Positions 17,825 to 26,866 of a stretch of 64,000 nucleotides of DNA are shown here, in pieces. The notes beneath the pieces were generated by a model that had not been told where the DNA came from, did not search any database, and saw only the letters and a list, made by a program, of their open reading frames with translations. The DNA comes from Tenacibaculum ovolyticum DSM 18103 (GTDB lineage: Bacteria > Bacteroidota > Bacteroidia > Flavobacteriales > Flavobacteriaceae). The number at the start of each line of letters is the position of its first letter. Position 1 is the first letter of the stretch. The position numbers were made by a program, and so were the translations under genes. Location of the stretch: positions 178,228-242,227 of the forward strand of contig NZ_AUMF01000009.1 of the NCBI RefSeq assembly GCF_000430545.1, given 5' to 3'.

Positions 17825-18898
17825 TTATTTTATCATTTCAAAGGAAGTATCAACAAAAGCAGTAAAGGATTTAGTCTTCATATAAGTCGCTTGAACTTTA
17901 TACTCATAAAAACCTTCATTATCAGAAAAAATAAAAACAAGCTCCGATAAATCTTTTGATTTATTTTTAGGAGTATAATTAGCTCTAATTTTTTTGTTTG
18001 TATCAATATATTTATTAATCACAACAGACCATTTATCTTTTTCTGTACTTTTATTTTCAAAGTCAATTAAAGTTAAAGGTTTTCCTGAGTTTTTAATACT
18101 AATTCCACCAAGATCGAAGTCAAAATCTAAATTTGATGTCTCCAAGTCTGAAATAGTTATTATTCTCTTAAACTTTCCGTTGTTTCTTAGGTTAGAATTT
18201 TCCTCTATGTTTTTAGGTATTAGTAATAAAAGATCATCTTTTTGAACAATTAGAGATTCTATTTTTTTTGTTTTAAATTCTTTATGATGTAAATAATCGG
18301 GTGAATCATATTCCAGTTTACTTTTTTTATTTTTAATATTACTTATATAGAAAGTATTATTAATAATAGAATCAACTCTTTGAAATTCATCTTTCAAAGG
18401 GTAAGGTTTATCAAAAACCATATAATATGGAGGAGAAACACTATCTAATTCTTTATTTAGTTTTAAGTATCTTCTTTCAATCTCTGTAGCATATTTATAC
18501 TTGCTTATTTTTTCTTGAATAATTTCAAAACCAACGTATAAAGTTATTGCTAATAAACAAATTATTGGAGCTAAGAATGAGTACCAAGGCGCATAACTTT
18601 TAGGATAAACTGATATTACCTTTTGTTCACAAACTTGATTTATTTTAAAGACACCTTTTTTGTTTCTTATAGTCCATTGAGTTTCTATTGGAAAAAAAGG
18701 AACGAACATTACATGAAAGTATTTAACTCTTTTCTCTATTTGTGGTATTTCTACAGATAAACTTTTATTAGTATTCCATAAATCAAATCCATCATATTCA
18801 ACGGCAAAACTCTCTGCTTCATCTTTAGAAATATTGAATTTACCTAATTTATATGTTTTGACTTTTACTGTTCTAAATCCAAATCTAATTGCAGGCAT
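17825..18898 (-). CDS. Membrane-anchored hypothetical protein
   Basis: The 357-residue protein begins with a soluble domain (1-120) holding the segment YFHVMFVPFFPIETQW, then one or two hydrophobic stretches at about 123-142, a charged linker, and a large C-terminal domain (150-357) rich in Lys and Asp. The N-terminal part with the FHVMFVPFFPI segment resembles small membrane-linked zinc-ribbon-type proteins, but the cysteines are missing here. Function unknown. Confidence 0.55.
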   Translation of the reverse strand: MPAIRFGFRTVKVKTYKLGKFNISKDEAESFAVEYDGFDLWNTNKSLSVEIPQIEKRVKYFHVMFVPFFPIETQWTIRNKKGVFKINQVCEQKVISVYPKSYAPWYSFLAPIICLLAITLYVGFEIIQEKISKYKYATEIERRYLKLNKELDSVSPPYYMVFDKPYPLKDEFQRVDSIINNTFYISNIKNKKSKLEYDSPDYLHHKEFKTKKIESLIVQKDDLLLLIPKNIEENSNLRNNGKFKRIITISDLETSNLDFDFDLGGISIKNSGKPLTLIDFENKSTEKDKWSVVINKYIDTNKKIRANYTPKNKSKDLSELVFIFSDNEGFYEYKVQATYMKTKSFTAFVDTSFEMIK

Positions 18899-19005
18899 AT
18901 TTTTGTTTAATTATTTACAATGTTTAACTACGCGTAGTAAGAGATTAAAAATCGATTAAGCACTTAGCTAAAACTTTTTATTTTGTTTTATTTTTCTGTT
19001 CTAAA

Positions 19006-19096
19006 GCCAAATCAGAAAGATTTGGCGGATATTATAAAATACACTAAACTTTGGTTTATGCACCAAAACCCGTATTAATTATGGGCTTTGGTGCCA
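19006..19096. repeat. Stem-loop module between island genes
   Basis: Two strong stems occur together: GCCAAATC-agaaa-GATTTGGC (19006-19026) and a 15-bp stem with two G-T pairs between 19062-19076 and 19082-19096. The first recurs at 21612-21629 in similar flanks; the loop-side run CAAAACCCGTATTAATTAT recurs at 17788-17806. The second stem lies 12 bases after the stop at 19109, so it may also terminate that gene. Confidence 0.55.
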
Positions 19097-19108
19097 ACTT
19101 TTGTTAAC

Positions 19109-19816
19109 TTACAAATCAACAGGCTTAGTAAAAATAGCGCCAATTTTAACATACATTGCTATTGGAAAGAGAATATGATCTTCTTCATACATTAAACCTG
19201 AATCGATATGTTTATTAGATTCATAATTGAAATATGAAGGTATCAAAATGTTTTTACCATTCTCAGGGTTTGTAATATTAAACCCGAAAAAGGTAATTTC
19301 ATCAAAGAATTTAATTATATCACTTATTCTAAATTCACCTCCTGGGTTTATTTTATTAAAGTAATCAGTTATTTTCTTTTCTTCATTTTTAATTGAAAAA
19401 CGATAAGGTTTTGTTTTCCCATTGCTCATTTGCATTTTTGAGTCCATTATTTCAAATAATTTCCCTTTATAAGCATAAGTTAATTCATCTATATCAACCT
19501 TTTCATAATCTATTATATTAAGGAAGCTCCAAACATTTAATTCATCAACAATTCCTATCTCAGATTTTCCATCCTTGGTCATTTTATATTCAACTAAAGA
19601 ATATTTCATTATTGAACTATCTGGTATTACTATAAATCTAAAACTTCCTTTTTCTAGAACTTTTGTATATACAGGTTTTTTTCCATATTCATTTGGATGA
19701 GCTAACCAATCTCCCAATCTGTTTTCAACATCAGCAGAATCTCTTTCAGGTAATTCTGTTTTTATTAATTTAGTATTACTTGATGAGTTGAAGAATTTGG
19801 AGAAGAATTTTATCAT
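19109..19816 (-). CDS. Hypothetical cytoplasmic protein
   Basis: The 235-residue protein has no signal peptide or membrane span. It begins MIKFFSKFFNSSSNTKL and contains short motifs WLAHPNEYGKKP (about 34-45) and MKYSLVEYKMTKDG, with a C-terminal HILFPIAMYVKIGAIF. The WLAHPNEYGKKP segment is reminiscent of proteins found near polymorphic toxins and their immunity partners, but this is weak. Single gene in the accessory island. Confidence 0.5.
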   Translation of the reverse strand: MIKFFSKFFNSSSNTKLIKTELPERDSADVENRLGDWLAHPNEYGKKPVYTKVLEKGSFRFIVIPDSSIMKYSLVEYKMTKDGKSEIGIVDELNVWSFLNIIDYEKVDIDELTYAYKGKLFEIMDSKMQMSNGKTKPYRFSIKNEEKKITDYFNKINPGGEFRISDIIKFFDEITFFGFNITNPENGKNILIPSYFNYESNKHIDSGLMYEEDHILFPIAMYVKIGAIFTKPVDL

Positions 19817-19837
19817 TTTTATCGTTATTTTTAAATT

Positions 19838-19910
19838 ATTGGCAACGTTTCATGCATGTTGCGTTTGCTTCTCGAAGGGATCATATGCAATATACAAATT
19901 GTTGTTATGC
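19838..19910 (-). repeat. attC-like palindromic spacer
   Basis: Read on the minus strand, the spacer starts with GGCATAACAACAA and ends with AACGTTGCC, and carries internal pairing segments (GCAACATGC near 19860). The overall layout resembles integron recombination sites, but the core does not fit RYYYAAC/GTTRRRY exactly. It sits between two island genes. Confidence 0.3.
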
Positions 19911-19952
19911 CTATTTTCTTCGATAATTCTTTATTTTTAACCGATCTAAAAT

Positions 19953-21434
19953 TTATTTTTTATTAGTTAAAATAAAGCGAGCAACGATAATGTCAAATCG
20001 CCCACCTAAAATCGTCTTTTGAATTGGATTTACTAAAGGAAAATCTGTTGAACTGGATAATCCTGATACGGTTACCGATCCATCAGCTCCCATAGCAATG
20101 CCTTCAAAAGTATCCGAACCGTTTCCTCCATATAAAGTTGAATAAAGGAGATTTAATCCATCTTTGTCTAACAAGGTAATAAAAGCGTTATCCTCTCCGT
20201 TTCGTTTAGATTGCGTATGAGAAGTTGTAGGGAAATTATCAGAGGAAGTCTTTCCAACAATGTATGCATTGCCGCATAAATCTGTTGCAAAATTCCTTGG
20301 GCGATCTCGTTTATTTCCTCCCAAATAAGTTGAATAAACAATGTTTGAATCTTGGATATTGAATTTGGATATAAAAATATCCATACCTCCATTAAGTTTT
20401 TTTTGAAGAGCATTTTGTGTTATGGGAAAATTCAATGAATGCGTAAACCCCATTGTGTATATATTACCTAAAGAATCAAAATCAATCCCCTTAAGCTGGT
20501 CATTTCCTTCTCCACCCCAATAAGTAGCAAAGTTAATAGCTGATCTATTCTTGTTAATTACGGCTAAAAAAGCATCATTATCTCCTTTATTTTTACTCTG
20601 TATAGCATTTTTGACAGGAAAATCAATAGAACTAGTTGTACCACCTATATAGATTTGACCAGTGCTGTCTAACTTAATTGAGAAACCAATATCATCACCA
20701 GACCCACCTAGATAAGTTGATGTCAGTATTTTTCCATCAGAATTAAGAATTGCAATGAATGCGTCTATTCCACCAGCGGATTTAGGTTGTAAAGCTTCAT
20801 TCGTTGTCGGAAAATCTTTTGACGCTGTCCAACCAACAACATAAACATTACCATATTGATCAATATTTATATACCTACCATCTTCTTCATTACTTCCCCC
20901 GAGAAATGTTGACCACACTATTTTTCCTTCAGCGTTGATTTTAACAACAAAAGCATCTTTTCTTCCTCCAAAAGTTCGTTGAAATGAATTTTCATCAGCA
21001 GGGAAATCAGATGAAAAAGTAGTTCCAATAACATAGATATTGCTATCGGAATCAGAAATCACCCCTTGTACGGCTTCCCATTTTGAGCCGCCCATTTGAG
21101 TTATATAACCTATATCATTTCCTTCATTATCTAATTTAATTACAAATGCATCCATACCATTGTTAAGCGTGTAAGGGTATTTATCGATACCAGGTAGATT
21201 TTGAGAATTTGAATGACAGCCGAGGTAAGTATTACCTAAAGAGTCAACAGTAACGACATCGGCATCATCAACTCCAATATTCCCATAATAAGAGGAAAAG
21301 GTAACCTTTGGGTTTAGTTCCTGTCCTTGTATTTTAAATAAAATAAATAGTAGAAAAAGTAAAGTAAATGACTTATGTGAAAACAGTTTATTGTATGACG
21401 TTTGTCTTGATTGTGCAATTTCTTTGAATATCAT
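19953..21434 (-). CDS. Secreted SBBP beta-propeller repeat protein
   Basis: The protein (about 493 residues from the chosen start) has a signal peptide SFTLLFLLFILFKIQGQ and then eight or nine repeats of about 50 residues, each with a WSTFLGGSNEEDG/TYLGGSGDDIG-like strand and a GNVYVVGWTAS-like strand. This is the SBBP (beta-propeller) pattern. No T9SS sorting domain is visible at the C-terminus. A longer start at 21479 exists; the downstream ATG was preferred because it puts the signal peptide nearer the N-terminus, but this is not certain. Likely exported; function unknown. Confidence 0.8.
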   Translation of the reverse strand: MIFKEIAQSRQTSYNKLFSHKSFTLLFLLFILFKIQGQELNPKVTFSSYYGNIGVDDADVVTVDSLGNTYLGCHSNSQNLPGIDKYPYTLNNGMDAFVIKLDNEGNDIGYITQMGGSKWEAVQGVISDSDSNIYVIGTTFSSDFPADENSFQRTFGGRKDAFVVKINAEGKIVWSTFLGGSNEEDGRYINIDQYGNVYVVGWTASKDFPTTNEALQPKSAGGIDAFIAILNSDGKILTSTYLGGSGDDIGFSIKLDSTGQIYIGGTTSSIDFPVKNAIQSKNKGDNDAFLAVINKNRSAINFATYWGGEGNDQLKGIDFDSLGNIYTMGFTHSLNFPITQNALQKKLNGGMDIFISKFNIQDSNIVYSTYLGGNKRDRPRNFATDLCGNAYIVGKTSSDNFPTTSHTQSKRNGEDNAFITLLDKDGLNLLYSTLYGGNGSDTFEGIAMGADGSVTVSGLSSSTDFPLVNPIQKTILGGRFDIIVARFILTNKK

Positions 21435-21479
21435 ATAGCAATTAAATAAAATTTTCGATTGATGCCGTTGTGTATACAC

Positions 21480-21714
21480 AAAATTAAAGATAATTTCTCG
21501 TACGCATCACAAACGTTAAATATATAGAAGTTGGGCGGAAAATAAGCAATTACTTTCGGTTTAGCCACAAGCCAAATCTTTTGTGTTTTGTTTTAAGTTT
21601 TCTCTTTAATACCAAATCAAAAGATTTGGCGACTTTGCAAATAAGGTAATGCATTTATCTGCTATTGCTCATAATTTAAAGAAATACTTAAAATTCATTA
21701 CTAAAAAGATTAAA
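21480..21714. other. Spacer with stem-loop module
   Basis: No ORF was recognised. The stem CCAAATC-aaaa-GATTTGG (21612-21629) and the preceding T/A-rich run resemble the module at 18965-19030. The remaining sequence is featureless apart from the dispersed repeat that starts at 21715. Confidence 0.5.
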
Positions 21715-21897
21715 AATGATACAGGAGTATCATTTTTAGATATTTTATCTAAATATGTCTTTAAAAGCAAACAAATGTTTGTTTTAAGCTCACTTAATTT
21801 CAACTTTTAGGAAGCCTGATAAAAGAATAAAAGCCCTAAAAAAGGCTTGTTTTATCGCTGTTTTTATAAAATTATAGGCTTGCGCAACGGTTACCAT
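21715..21897 (-). repeat. Dispersed structured repeat, copy A
   Basis: On the minus strand this copy carries, in order, CAAGCCTATAATTTTATAAA, a terminator-like AAGCC...GGGCTT hairpin with T run, AAATTAAGTGAGCTTAAAAC, and a final hairpin ATGATAC-tcct-GTATCAT. It matches copies B (57110) and C (58346). It follows the gene at 21924-22424 in the same direction. Confidence 0.75.
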
Positions 21898-21923
21898 TGC
21901 TGTAAAACGTTTTTTATTCACAT

Positions 21924-22424
21924 TTATAATCCGTTATAATCTCCTGATAAACATCCAGGGAATTGCATCACATAATTATTTGTTGAGCTGTAGGCTAATT
22001 TTGAATAACCTTTAGATTTTATTTTATTCACTGTTTTTTCATACAAGTTACTCTCTTTTATAACTTTCATATTAGCATCCATTGGGTCTAATCCGTTGAT
22101 TTCATAAATCAGTTTATTAATTCCGACACAAAATCTAATCAATGCAGTTTCTCCACTATATTTTTCTCCATATTCATTTTCTACTGCGTTTTCAGATTCC
22201 GATATTATATCATCAATAGATAATTTTCCATTTTGAATGTAAACTATTTGAGAAAAAACTCCAGACATTTCGAGATATTGTTTCTCACTTATCTCGTTAT
22301 CATTTCCAAAAATATCTTTTAAAGCATAATATCTTGATGCTATATTTTTAGTTGCAGGGTCTCTTTTATTCAAAAAATATAATCCAACTATTATTATCAA
22401 TACAATTCCAATTATCCAACTCAT
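21924..22424 (-). CDS. Membrane-anchored hypothetical protein
   Basis: The 166-residue protein has an N-terminal hydrophobic segment (about 2-19, MSWIIGIVLIIIVGLYFLN) and a soluble remainder of mixed helices, including SEKQYLEMSGVFSQIVYIQN and LIRFCVGINKLIYEI. It is probably an inner-membrane anchored cytoplasmic protein. No family was recognised. Copy A of the dispersed repeat, which includes a terminator-like hairpin, directly follows it. Confidence 0.55.
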   Translation of the reverse strand: MSWIIGIVLIIIVGLYFLNKRDPATKNIASRYYALKDIFGNDNEISEKQYLEMSGVFSQIVYIQNGKLSIDDIISESENAVENEYGEKYSGETALIRFCVGINKLIYEINGLDPMDANMKVIKESNLYEKTVNKIKSKGYSKLAYSSTNNYVMQFPGCLSGDYNGL

Positions 22425-22455
22425 TTTACAGTTTTCTTTAATGTTTTACAACCTA

Positions 22456-22485
22456 TAAATAAACACACTGATGTGTTTATTTTTA
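22456..22485. terminator. Terminator-like hairpin without an obvious gene
   Basis: ATAAACACA pairs with TGTGTTTAT across the loop CTGA and is followed by TTTTATT on the plus strand. No plus-strand gene enters it; it lies upstream of the minus-strand gene at 21924-22424. Confidence 0.4.
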
Positions 22486-22659
22486 TTATATAGACACACT
22501 TGTATCTATCTCTTTCAAACATACTAATTAATTTTAAGCTGTAAAACATTTTAAAACCCAACAGCTTCTCTAAGTTTAATAACTTAGTGAACACAAATTA
22601 AAACGTTATAATATTTATTAGCTAACCGTATATTATGCTATTAATATACGGCTAGTTAT

Positions 22660-22733
22660 ACTTACCAAAATTATATCAATGATCTTTTCCGTTTTTAAAG
22701 GTATCGAGATACCTACACTTTTAATTAATTTTG
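22660..22733 (+). promoter_or_regulatory. Promoter and operator of the small Cys-tailed peptide (right repeat copy)
   Basis: A perfect palindrome AGGTATC-GA-GATACCT (22699-22714) is followed by a perfect TAATTTTG -7 box (22726-22733), with the start codon 20 bases downstream. The region is a related copy of 16594-16665. The palindrome lies where a -33 element would be. Confidence 0.55.
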
Positions 22734-22752
22734 TTTTTACTATTTTTACTTT

Positions 22753-22959
22753 ATGGAATACAACTATGACCAACTTAACATCGGATTTGTGGAACCAAGA
22801 AAGACTTCTTTTTTCACCAAACTGACAGCTTTCTTATTAATCACAGCTTTTGTTTCAATACCTTTATCTCAAATTACTCCAGACTTCAAACATTGTATTA
22901 CCGTTTATACAAATGGATGCTTAGGCATAATGCCAATTCCTAAATGCTTTTGCTTTTAA
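22753..22959 (+). CDS. Small membrane peptide with Cys-rich tail
   Basis: The 68-residue product has an acidic N-terminus, a hydrophobic segment (about residues 21-39, FFTKLTAFLLITAFVSIPL) and a C-terminus with four Cys ending PKCFCF. The start is supported by a good -7 promoter 20 bases upstream, the same distance as for the leader-peptide gene at 15156. It is the only plausible plus-strand gene of this part. It could be a secreted or membrane-attached peptide; no homologue is recognised. Confidence 0.5.
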   Translation: MEYNYDQLNIGFVEPRKTSFFTKLTAFLLITAFVSIPLSQITPDFKHCITVYTNGCLGIMPIPKCFCF

Positions 22960-23009
22960 CTACACTTTTTTTATATTGTTTATTGAATACACTTAGTACT
23001 AGGTACGTT

Positions 23010-25565
23010 TTACCCACACTTAGAAGATCCACAATCATTACAAGTTAAACAGCCTTCTTGGTAAATTAAATTATTAGAATTACAATTATCACAAGCCTGA
23101 CCTTTTACTTCTGTACCATCTTCAACATAACGTTTTAACGCACGTACAACACCGTTTTTCCATGTATTAATAGACTCACTATCTAATTGTAAACTCTGAA
23201 TCAATTCAACAATTTTATCAATTGGCATCCCATGACGTAATGTTCCAGAAAACAGCTTTGCATAATTCCAAAACTCAGGATTAAACTTGTGTGACAAGCC
23301 TTCAATTGTTGTTTTATATCCTCTTTTGTTTTTATATTGAAAATCATAACGCGAAGTACCGTCTTCATTTCTATTTTTTAAGATTAAACCATCCTCTACC
23401 GAACGCGGTATTAAAATACCATCTTCATCATCAATTAAACCTGTAAAAATCTCGTACGGATTACCATCAACCAAACCTATAAAAGCAATCCATTTTTCTT
23501 TTTTATTCTGAAAACGAACAACATCTGCCTCCAATACTTCTGGGCGTTTAATCGGGACTGAGGTTAACACATTACCTTTCTTTTCTTCCTTTTTTTCGTC
23601 ATTAGAAATTAAGACTCCCGAACGAGAACCATCTCTATAAACTGTTACTCCTTTACAACCAACTTCCCAAGCTTTTAAATACAAATCACCTACCAAATCT
23701 TCACTAACATCGTTTGGCAAATTTATAGTTACACTAATAGAGTGATCTACCCATTTTTGCACAGCTCCTTGCATGGTTACTTTACTCAACCAATCAACAT
23801 CATTAGAGGTTGCCTTATAATACGGCGATTTTTTTATTAAAACATCTAATTCTTCTTGTGAGAAATTTTTAGAGGAATCAATATTATTTACCTCCATCCA
23901 CTGTTTAAATCGATGATGAAAAACCACATATTCTTCCCACGAATCACCAACCTCATCCACAAAATCTACCCGAGAACCTTTATCATTAGGGTTTACTTTT
24001 TTTCTTCTCTTATAAACTGGCATAAAAACAGGTTCTATACCCGACGAAGTTTGTGTCATTAAACTTGTTGTTCCTGTTGGAGCAATTGTTAACAATGCAA
24101 TGTTTCTTCGACCGTGTTCTAACATTTCATAATACAGCTTACTATCTGCTTCTTTTAAACGTAGAATAAACGGATTCTCTTTTTCTCTTTCTGAATTATA
24201 TATTGAAAAAGCACCTCGCTCTTTCGCTAAATTTACAGAGGCTCTATAGGTTTCTATCCCTAATACTTTATGTACTTTCTCTGAGAAGTCATTCCCCTCA
24301 TCACTTCCATACCTTATTCCTAAAGCTGCTAACATATCTCCTTCGGCAGTAATTCCAATACCTGTTCTTCTACCTTCATGCGCTTTTTTTCGAATATTTA
24401 ACCAAAGGTTCTTTTCGGTAGCCTTTACGTTGTCTAACTCAGGATCTGCTTCAATTTTCTCTAATATCTTATCAATCTTCTCTAATTCTAAATCAATAAT
24501 ATCATCCATCATTCTTTGAGCAATTACAATATGCTTTTTAAATAACTCGAAGTTAAATGCAGCTTTCTCTGTAAACGGATTTTCTACATATGAAAATAAG
24601 TTAATTGCTAATAAGCGACATGAATCGTACGGACATAAAGGTATTTCTCCACATGGGTTCGTAGATACTGTTTTATATCCTAAATCGGCATAACAATCTG
24701 GCACCGATTCGTTAATAATTGTATCCCAAAATAAAATTCCTGGTTCAGCAGATTTCCATGCATTATGCACTATTTTTTTCCACAACTTTTTTGCAGGCAC
24801 CGTTTTTGAAACTTTTGGTGTTGCGCTAAAAACTGGATATTTCTGTATATAATCTTCCTCCTTTTTTACAGCTCTCATAAATGCATCATCAATTCTAACT
24901 GATACATTGGCTCCTGTAACTTTTCCTTGCGTTAATTTTGCATCGATAAAATCTTCAGAATCTGGATGGTTTATAGAAACGGATAACATTAATGCTCCAC
25001 GACGACCATCTTGTGCTACTTCTCTTGTAGAATTTGAATACCGCTCCATAAAAGGAACAATTCCTGTTGATGTTAGTGCGGAGTTCTTTACAGGTGATCC
25101 TTTAGGTCTGATATGTGATAAATCATGACCAACACCTCCACGCCTTTTCATTAACTGCACTTGCTCTTGATCAATTTTCATAATTCCTCCGTAAGAATCA
25201 GAATCTCCATCATTACCAATTACAAAGCAATTAGATAGTGAACCTACTTGAAACGTATTTCCTATTCCTGCCATAGGACTTCCTTGTGGAACAATATATT
25301 TAAAGTCTTTAATTACTTCAAATATTTCTGATGCTGTTAACGGGTTTTTATACTTCTTCTCAACTCTTGCAATTTCTTTTGCAATCCTTTCATGCATGTC
25401 ATTAGGAGTACGTTCATAAATATTTCCGTCAGAATCTTTCAGTGCATATTTATTTAACCAAACGCTTGCTGCTAAATCATCATTTTTAAAATAATTTAGT
25501 GCTGCTGTTAATGCTTCTTCCCTTGTATATGTCGTTTTAGAGGTAACTTTTATTGTAGGTTTCAT
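23010..25565 (-). CDS. nrdJ: Adenosylcobalamin-dependent ribonucleotide reductase (class II)
   Basis: The 851-residue protein makes deoxyribonucleotides using B12. It has the catalytic loop NPCGEIPLCPYDSCRLLAI near residues 303-321, the finger-loop PTGTTSLMTQTSSGIEP near 502-518, SNCFVIGNDGDS near 110-121 with the redox Cys, and a C-terminal CDNCNSNNLIYQEGCLTCND zinc-ribbon-like segment typical of NrdJ. Length fits class II enzymes of Bacteroidetes. It is a single-gene unit; no cobalamin riboswitch was recognised in the 185 bases upstream. Confidence 0.92.
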   Translation of the reverse strand: MKPTIKVTSKTTYTREEALTAALNYFKNDDLAASVWLNKYALKDSDGNIYERTPNDMHERIAKEIARVEKKYKNPLTASEIFEVIKDFKYIVPQGSPMAGIGNTFQVGSLSNCFVIGNDGDSDSYGGIMKIDQEQVQLMKRRGGVGHDLSHIRPKGSPVKNSALTSTGIVPFMERYSNSTREVAQDGRRGALMLSVSINHPDSEDFIDAKLTQGKVTGANVSVRIDDAFMRAVKKEEDYIQKYPVFSATPKVSKTVPAKKLWKKIVHNAWKSAEPGILFWDTIINESVPDCYADLGYKTVSTNPCGEIPLCPYDSCRLLAINLFSYVENPFTEKAAFNFELFKKHIVIAQRMMDDIIDLELEKIDKILEKIEADPELDNVKATEKNLWLNIRKKAHEGRRTGIGITAEGDMLAALGIRYGSDEGNDFSEKVHKVLGIETYRASVNLAKERGAFSIYNSEREKENPFILRLKEADSKLYYEMLEHGRRNIALLTIAPTGTTSLMTQTSSGIEPVFMPVYKRRKKVNPNDKGSRVDFVDEVGDSWEEYVVFHHRFKQWMEVNNIDSSKNFSQEELDVLIKKSPYYKATSNDVDWLSKVTMQGAVQKWVDHSISVTINLPNDVSEDLVGDLYLKAWEVGCKGVTVYRDGSRSGVLISNDEKKEEKKGNVLTSVPIKRPEVLEADVVRFQNKKEKWIAFIGLVDGNPYEIFTGLIDDEDGILIPRSVEDGLILKNRNEDGTSRYDFQYKNKRGYKTTIEGLSHKFNPEFWNYAKLFSGTLRHGMPIDKIVELIQSLQLDSESINTWKNGVVRALKRYVEDGTEVKGQACDNCNSNNLIYQEGCLTCNDCGSSKCG

Positions 25566-25752
25566 TGTTTTTCTCAGAGAATTTAACTTTAAACTTAATA
25601 GCTCTAAGTTAAAAAAAATAAAAATAAAAAAGATGACTTATATCATAAAGCAAACAGAAACAAAACGCAATAACCTAACAAACAGCTAATTAAAAACTTA
25701 CTAACAGTAAAATGTTTACAAAAAAAATATTTAAAAGCTTAAAGTAAATTAA

Positions 25753-26619
25753 TCAACTCACTTCTAATTTATAACCAACACCATGAATATTTATCAACTT
25801 AATAGTTTTATCTTCTTTTAATTTTTTTCGTAATTTAGAGATGTAAGTATCTAAGCTACGCCCTACGAAAACACCTTTATCTTCCCAAACCTTCTTTGTT
25901 AACTCTTCTCTTTTTATAATTTGATTCGGGTTTGCCACGAAAATAGCCAATAGCTCACATTCTTTTTTAGAAAGACATATTTCTACCGCTTGTTTTACTA
26001 ATTTATTTTGGTCTGGATAAAACTGAAAACTCCCTATATCTGTATGCCTTTTAACTTCAGCTTCAATATTTACTACTTTCTTCTTTTTAAAAAAGATAAA
26101 ATCTATTACAAAAACAATTATTAAAAGAAACAATCCTATTAAAAAGAATAGACTACTAACAATAGAAGTTTCTTCTTTAATAAATTTAACTTGAATATTA
26201 TAACAATTTTCAGGCAGAAGTCTTCCTGCACATGGTGTAATTACATCTTCTACTAAAAAACTCATTTGATAACTATACGCAACTTCGTTATCTGAACATT
26301 GTAAAACTTCTACTCTATAAGATTCAGACAACGCTACTTTTTTTAAACTCTCTTTAACAAGCGTAACTAATTTACCTGGATCAAAAGAAAGCTTACTCTT
26401 AAACGACAATCCATACTTAAAATTAGCTAATTCAACCACAGGTAAAACCAATGAGGTAGAATCTTTATTAATGAGTAATAATTGATTACCGACATCGCGT
26501 AAAGAAATTTTAACTTTCTCTGAAAAGTCTTTGTTTTTTTTATTGAATGAAGAAAATAGTAGCCCTAAAAAAAGAAAAAAAGCCAAGCCACTGTATATGT
26601 AAATCTTTGTTTTATTCAT
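25753..26619 (-). CDS. Membrane-bound winged-helix transcriptional regulator
   Basis: From the preferred start MNKTK the protein has 288 residues: a first membrane segment (about 6-22), a periplasmic domain (23-150) with a few Cys, a second membrane segment near 155-177, and a cytoplasmic C-terminal OmpR/PhoB-type winged helix (about 200-288) with CLSKKECELLAIFVANPNQI, then the recognition helix RSLDTYISKLRKKLKED and the wing NIHGVGYKLEV. It is a one-component membrane regulator with the DNA-binding part at the C-terminus, opposite to ToxR. Target genes unknown; the ATG at 26637 is less likely. Confidence 0.75.
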   Translation of the reverse strand: MNKTKIYIYSGLAFFLFLGLLFSSFNKKNKDFSEKVKISLRDVGNQLLLINKDSTSLVLPVVELANFKYGLSFKSKLSFDPGKLVTLVKESLKKVALSESYRVEVLQCSDNEVAYSYQMSFLVEDVITPCAGRLLPENCYNIQVKFIKEETSIVSSLFFLIGLFLLIIVFVIDFIFFKKKKVVNIEAEVKRHTDIGSFQFYPDQNKLVKQAVEICLSKKECELLAIFVANPNQIIKREELTKKVWEDKGVFVGRSLDTYISKLRKKLKEDKTIKLINIHGVGYKLEVS

Positions 26620-26784
26620 AATACCAGTAAATAACATACATTTTCATGACTTTTTGTAACTATTCACATTTCTTTTACACTTTTTTGACACTCTTTAAAC
26701 GTATGAAACTTACTTTGATCATATTTCTATTACACTAGCTGTTTTTATAGGCTACAATAAGTAAACAATATAGTTGCAACATAA

Positions 26785-26819
26785 AAACCATTACTCAAAT
26801 TAATATCGAGTAATGGTTT
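26785..26819 (-). terminator. Intrinsic terminator of the nitric oxide reductase operon
   Basis: AAACCATTACTC (26785-26796) pairs perfectly with GAGTAATGGTTT (26808-26819); on the minus strand T residues follow. It lies 48 bases after the norB stop. Confidence 0.85.
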
Positions 26820-26866
26820 AGTTTAGAAATTTATTATAATCACAAAAACTACTTATTAACTATATG

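Noticed and set aside
25566..25752. Cobalamin riboswitch ahead of the B12-dependent reductase
   Set aside because: The 187-base region is AT-rich and has no B12-box or compatible stems that could be recognised by eye.
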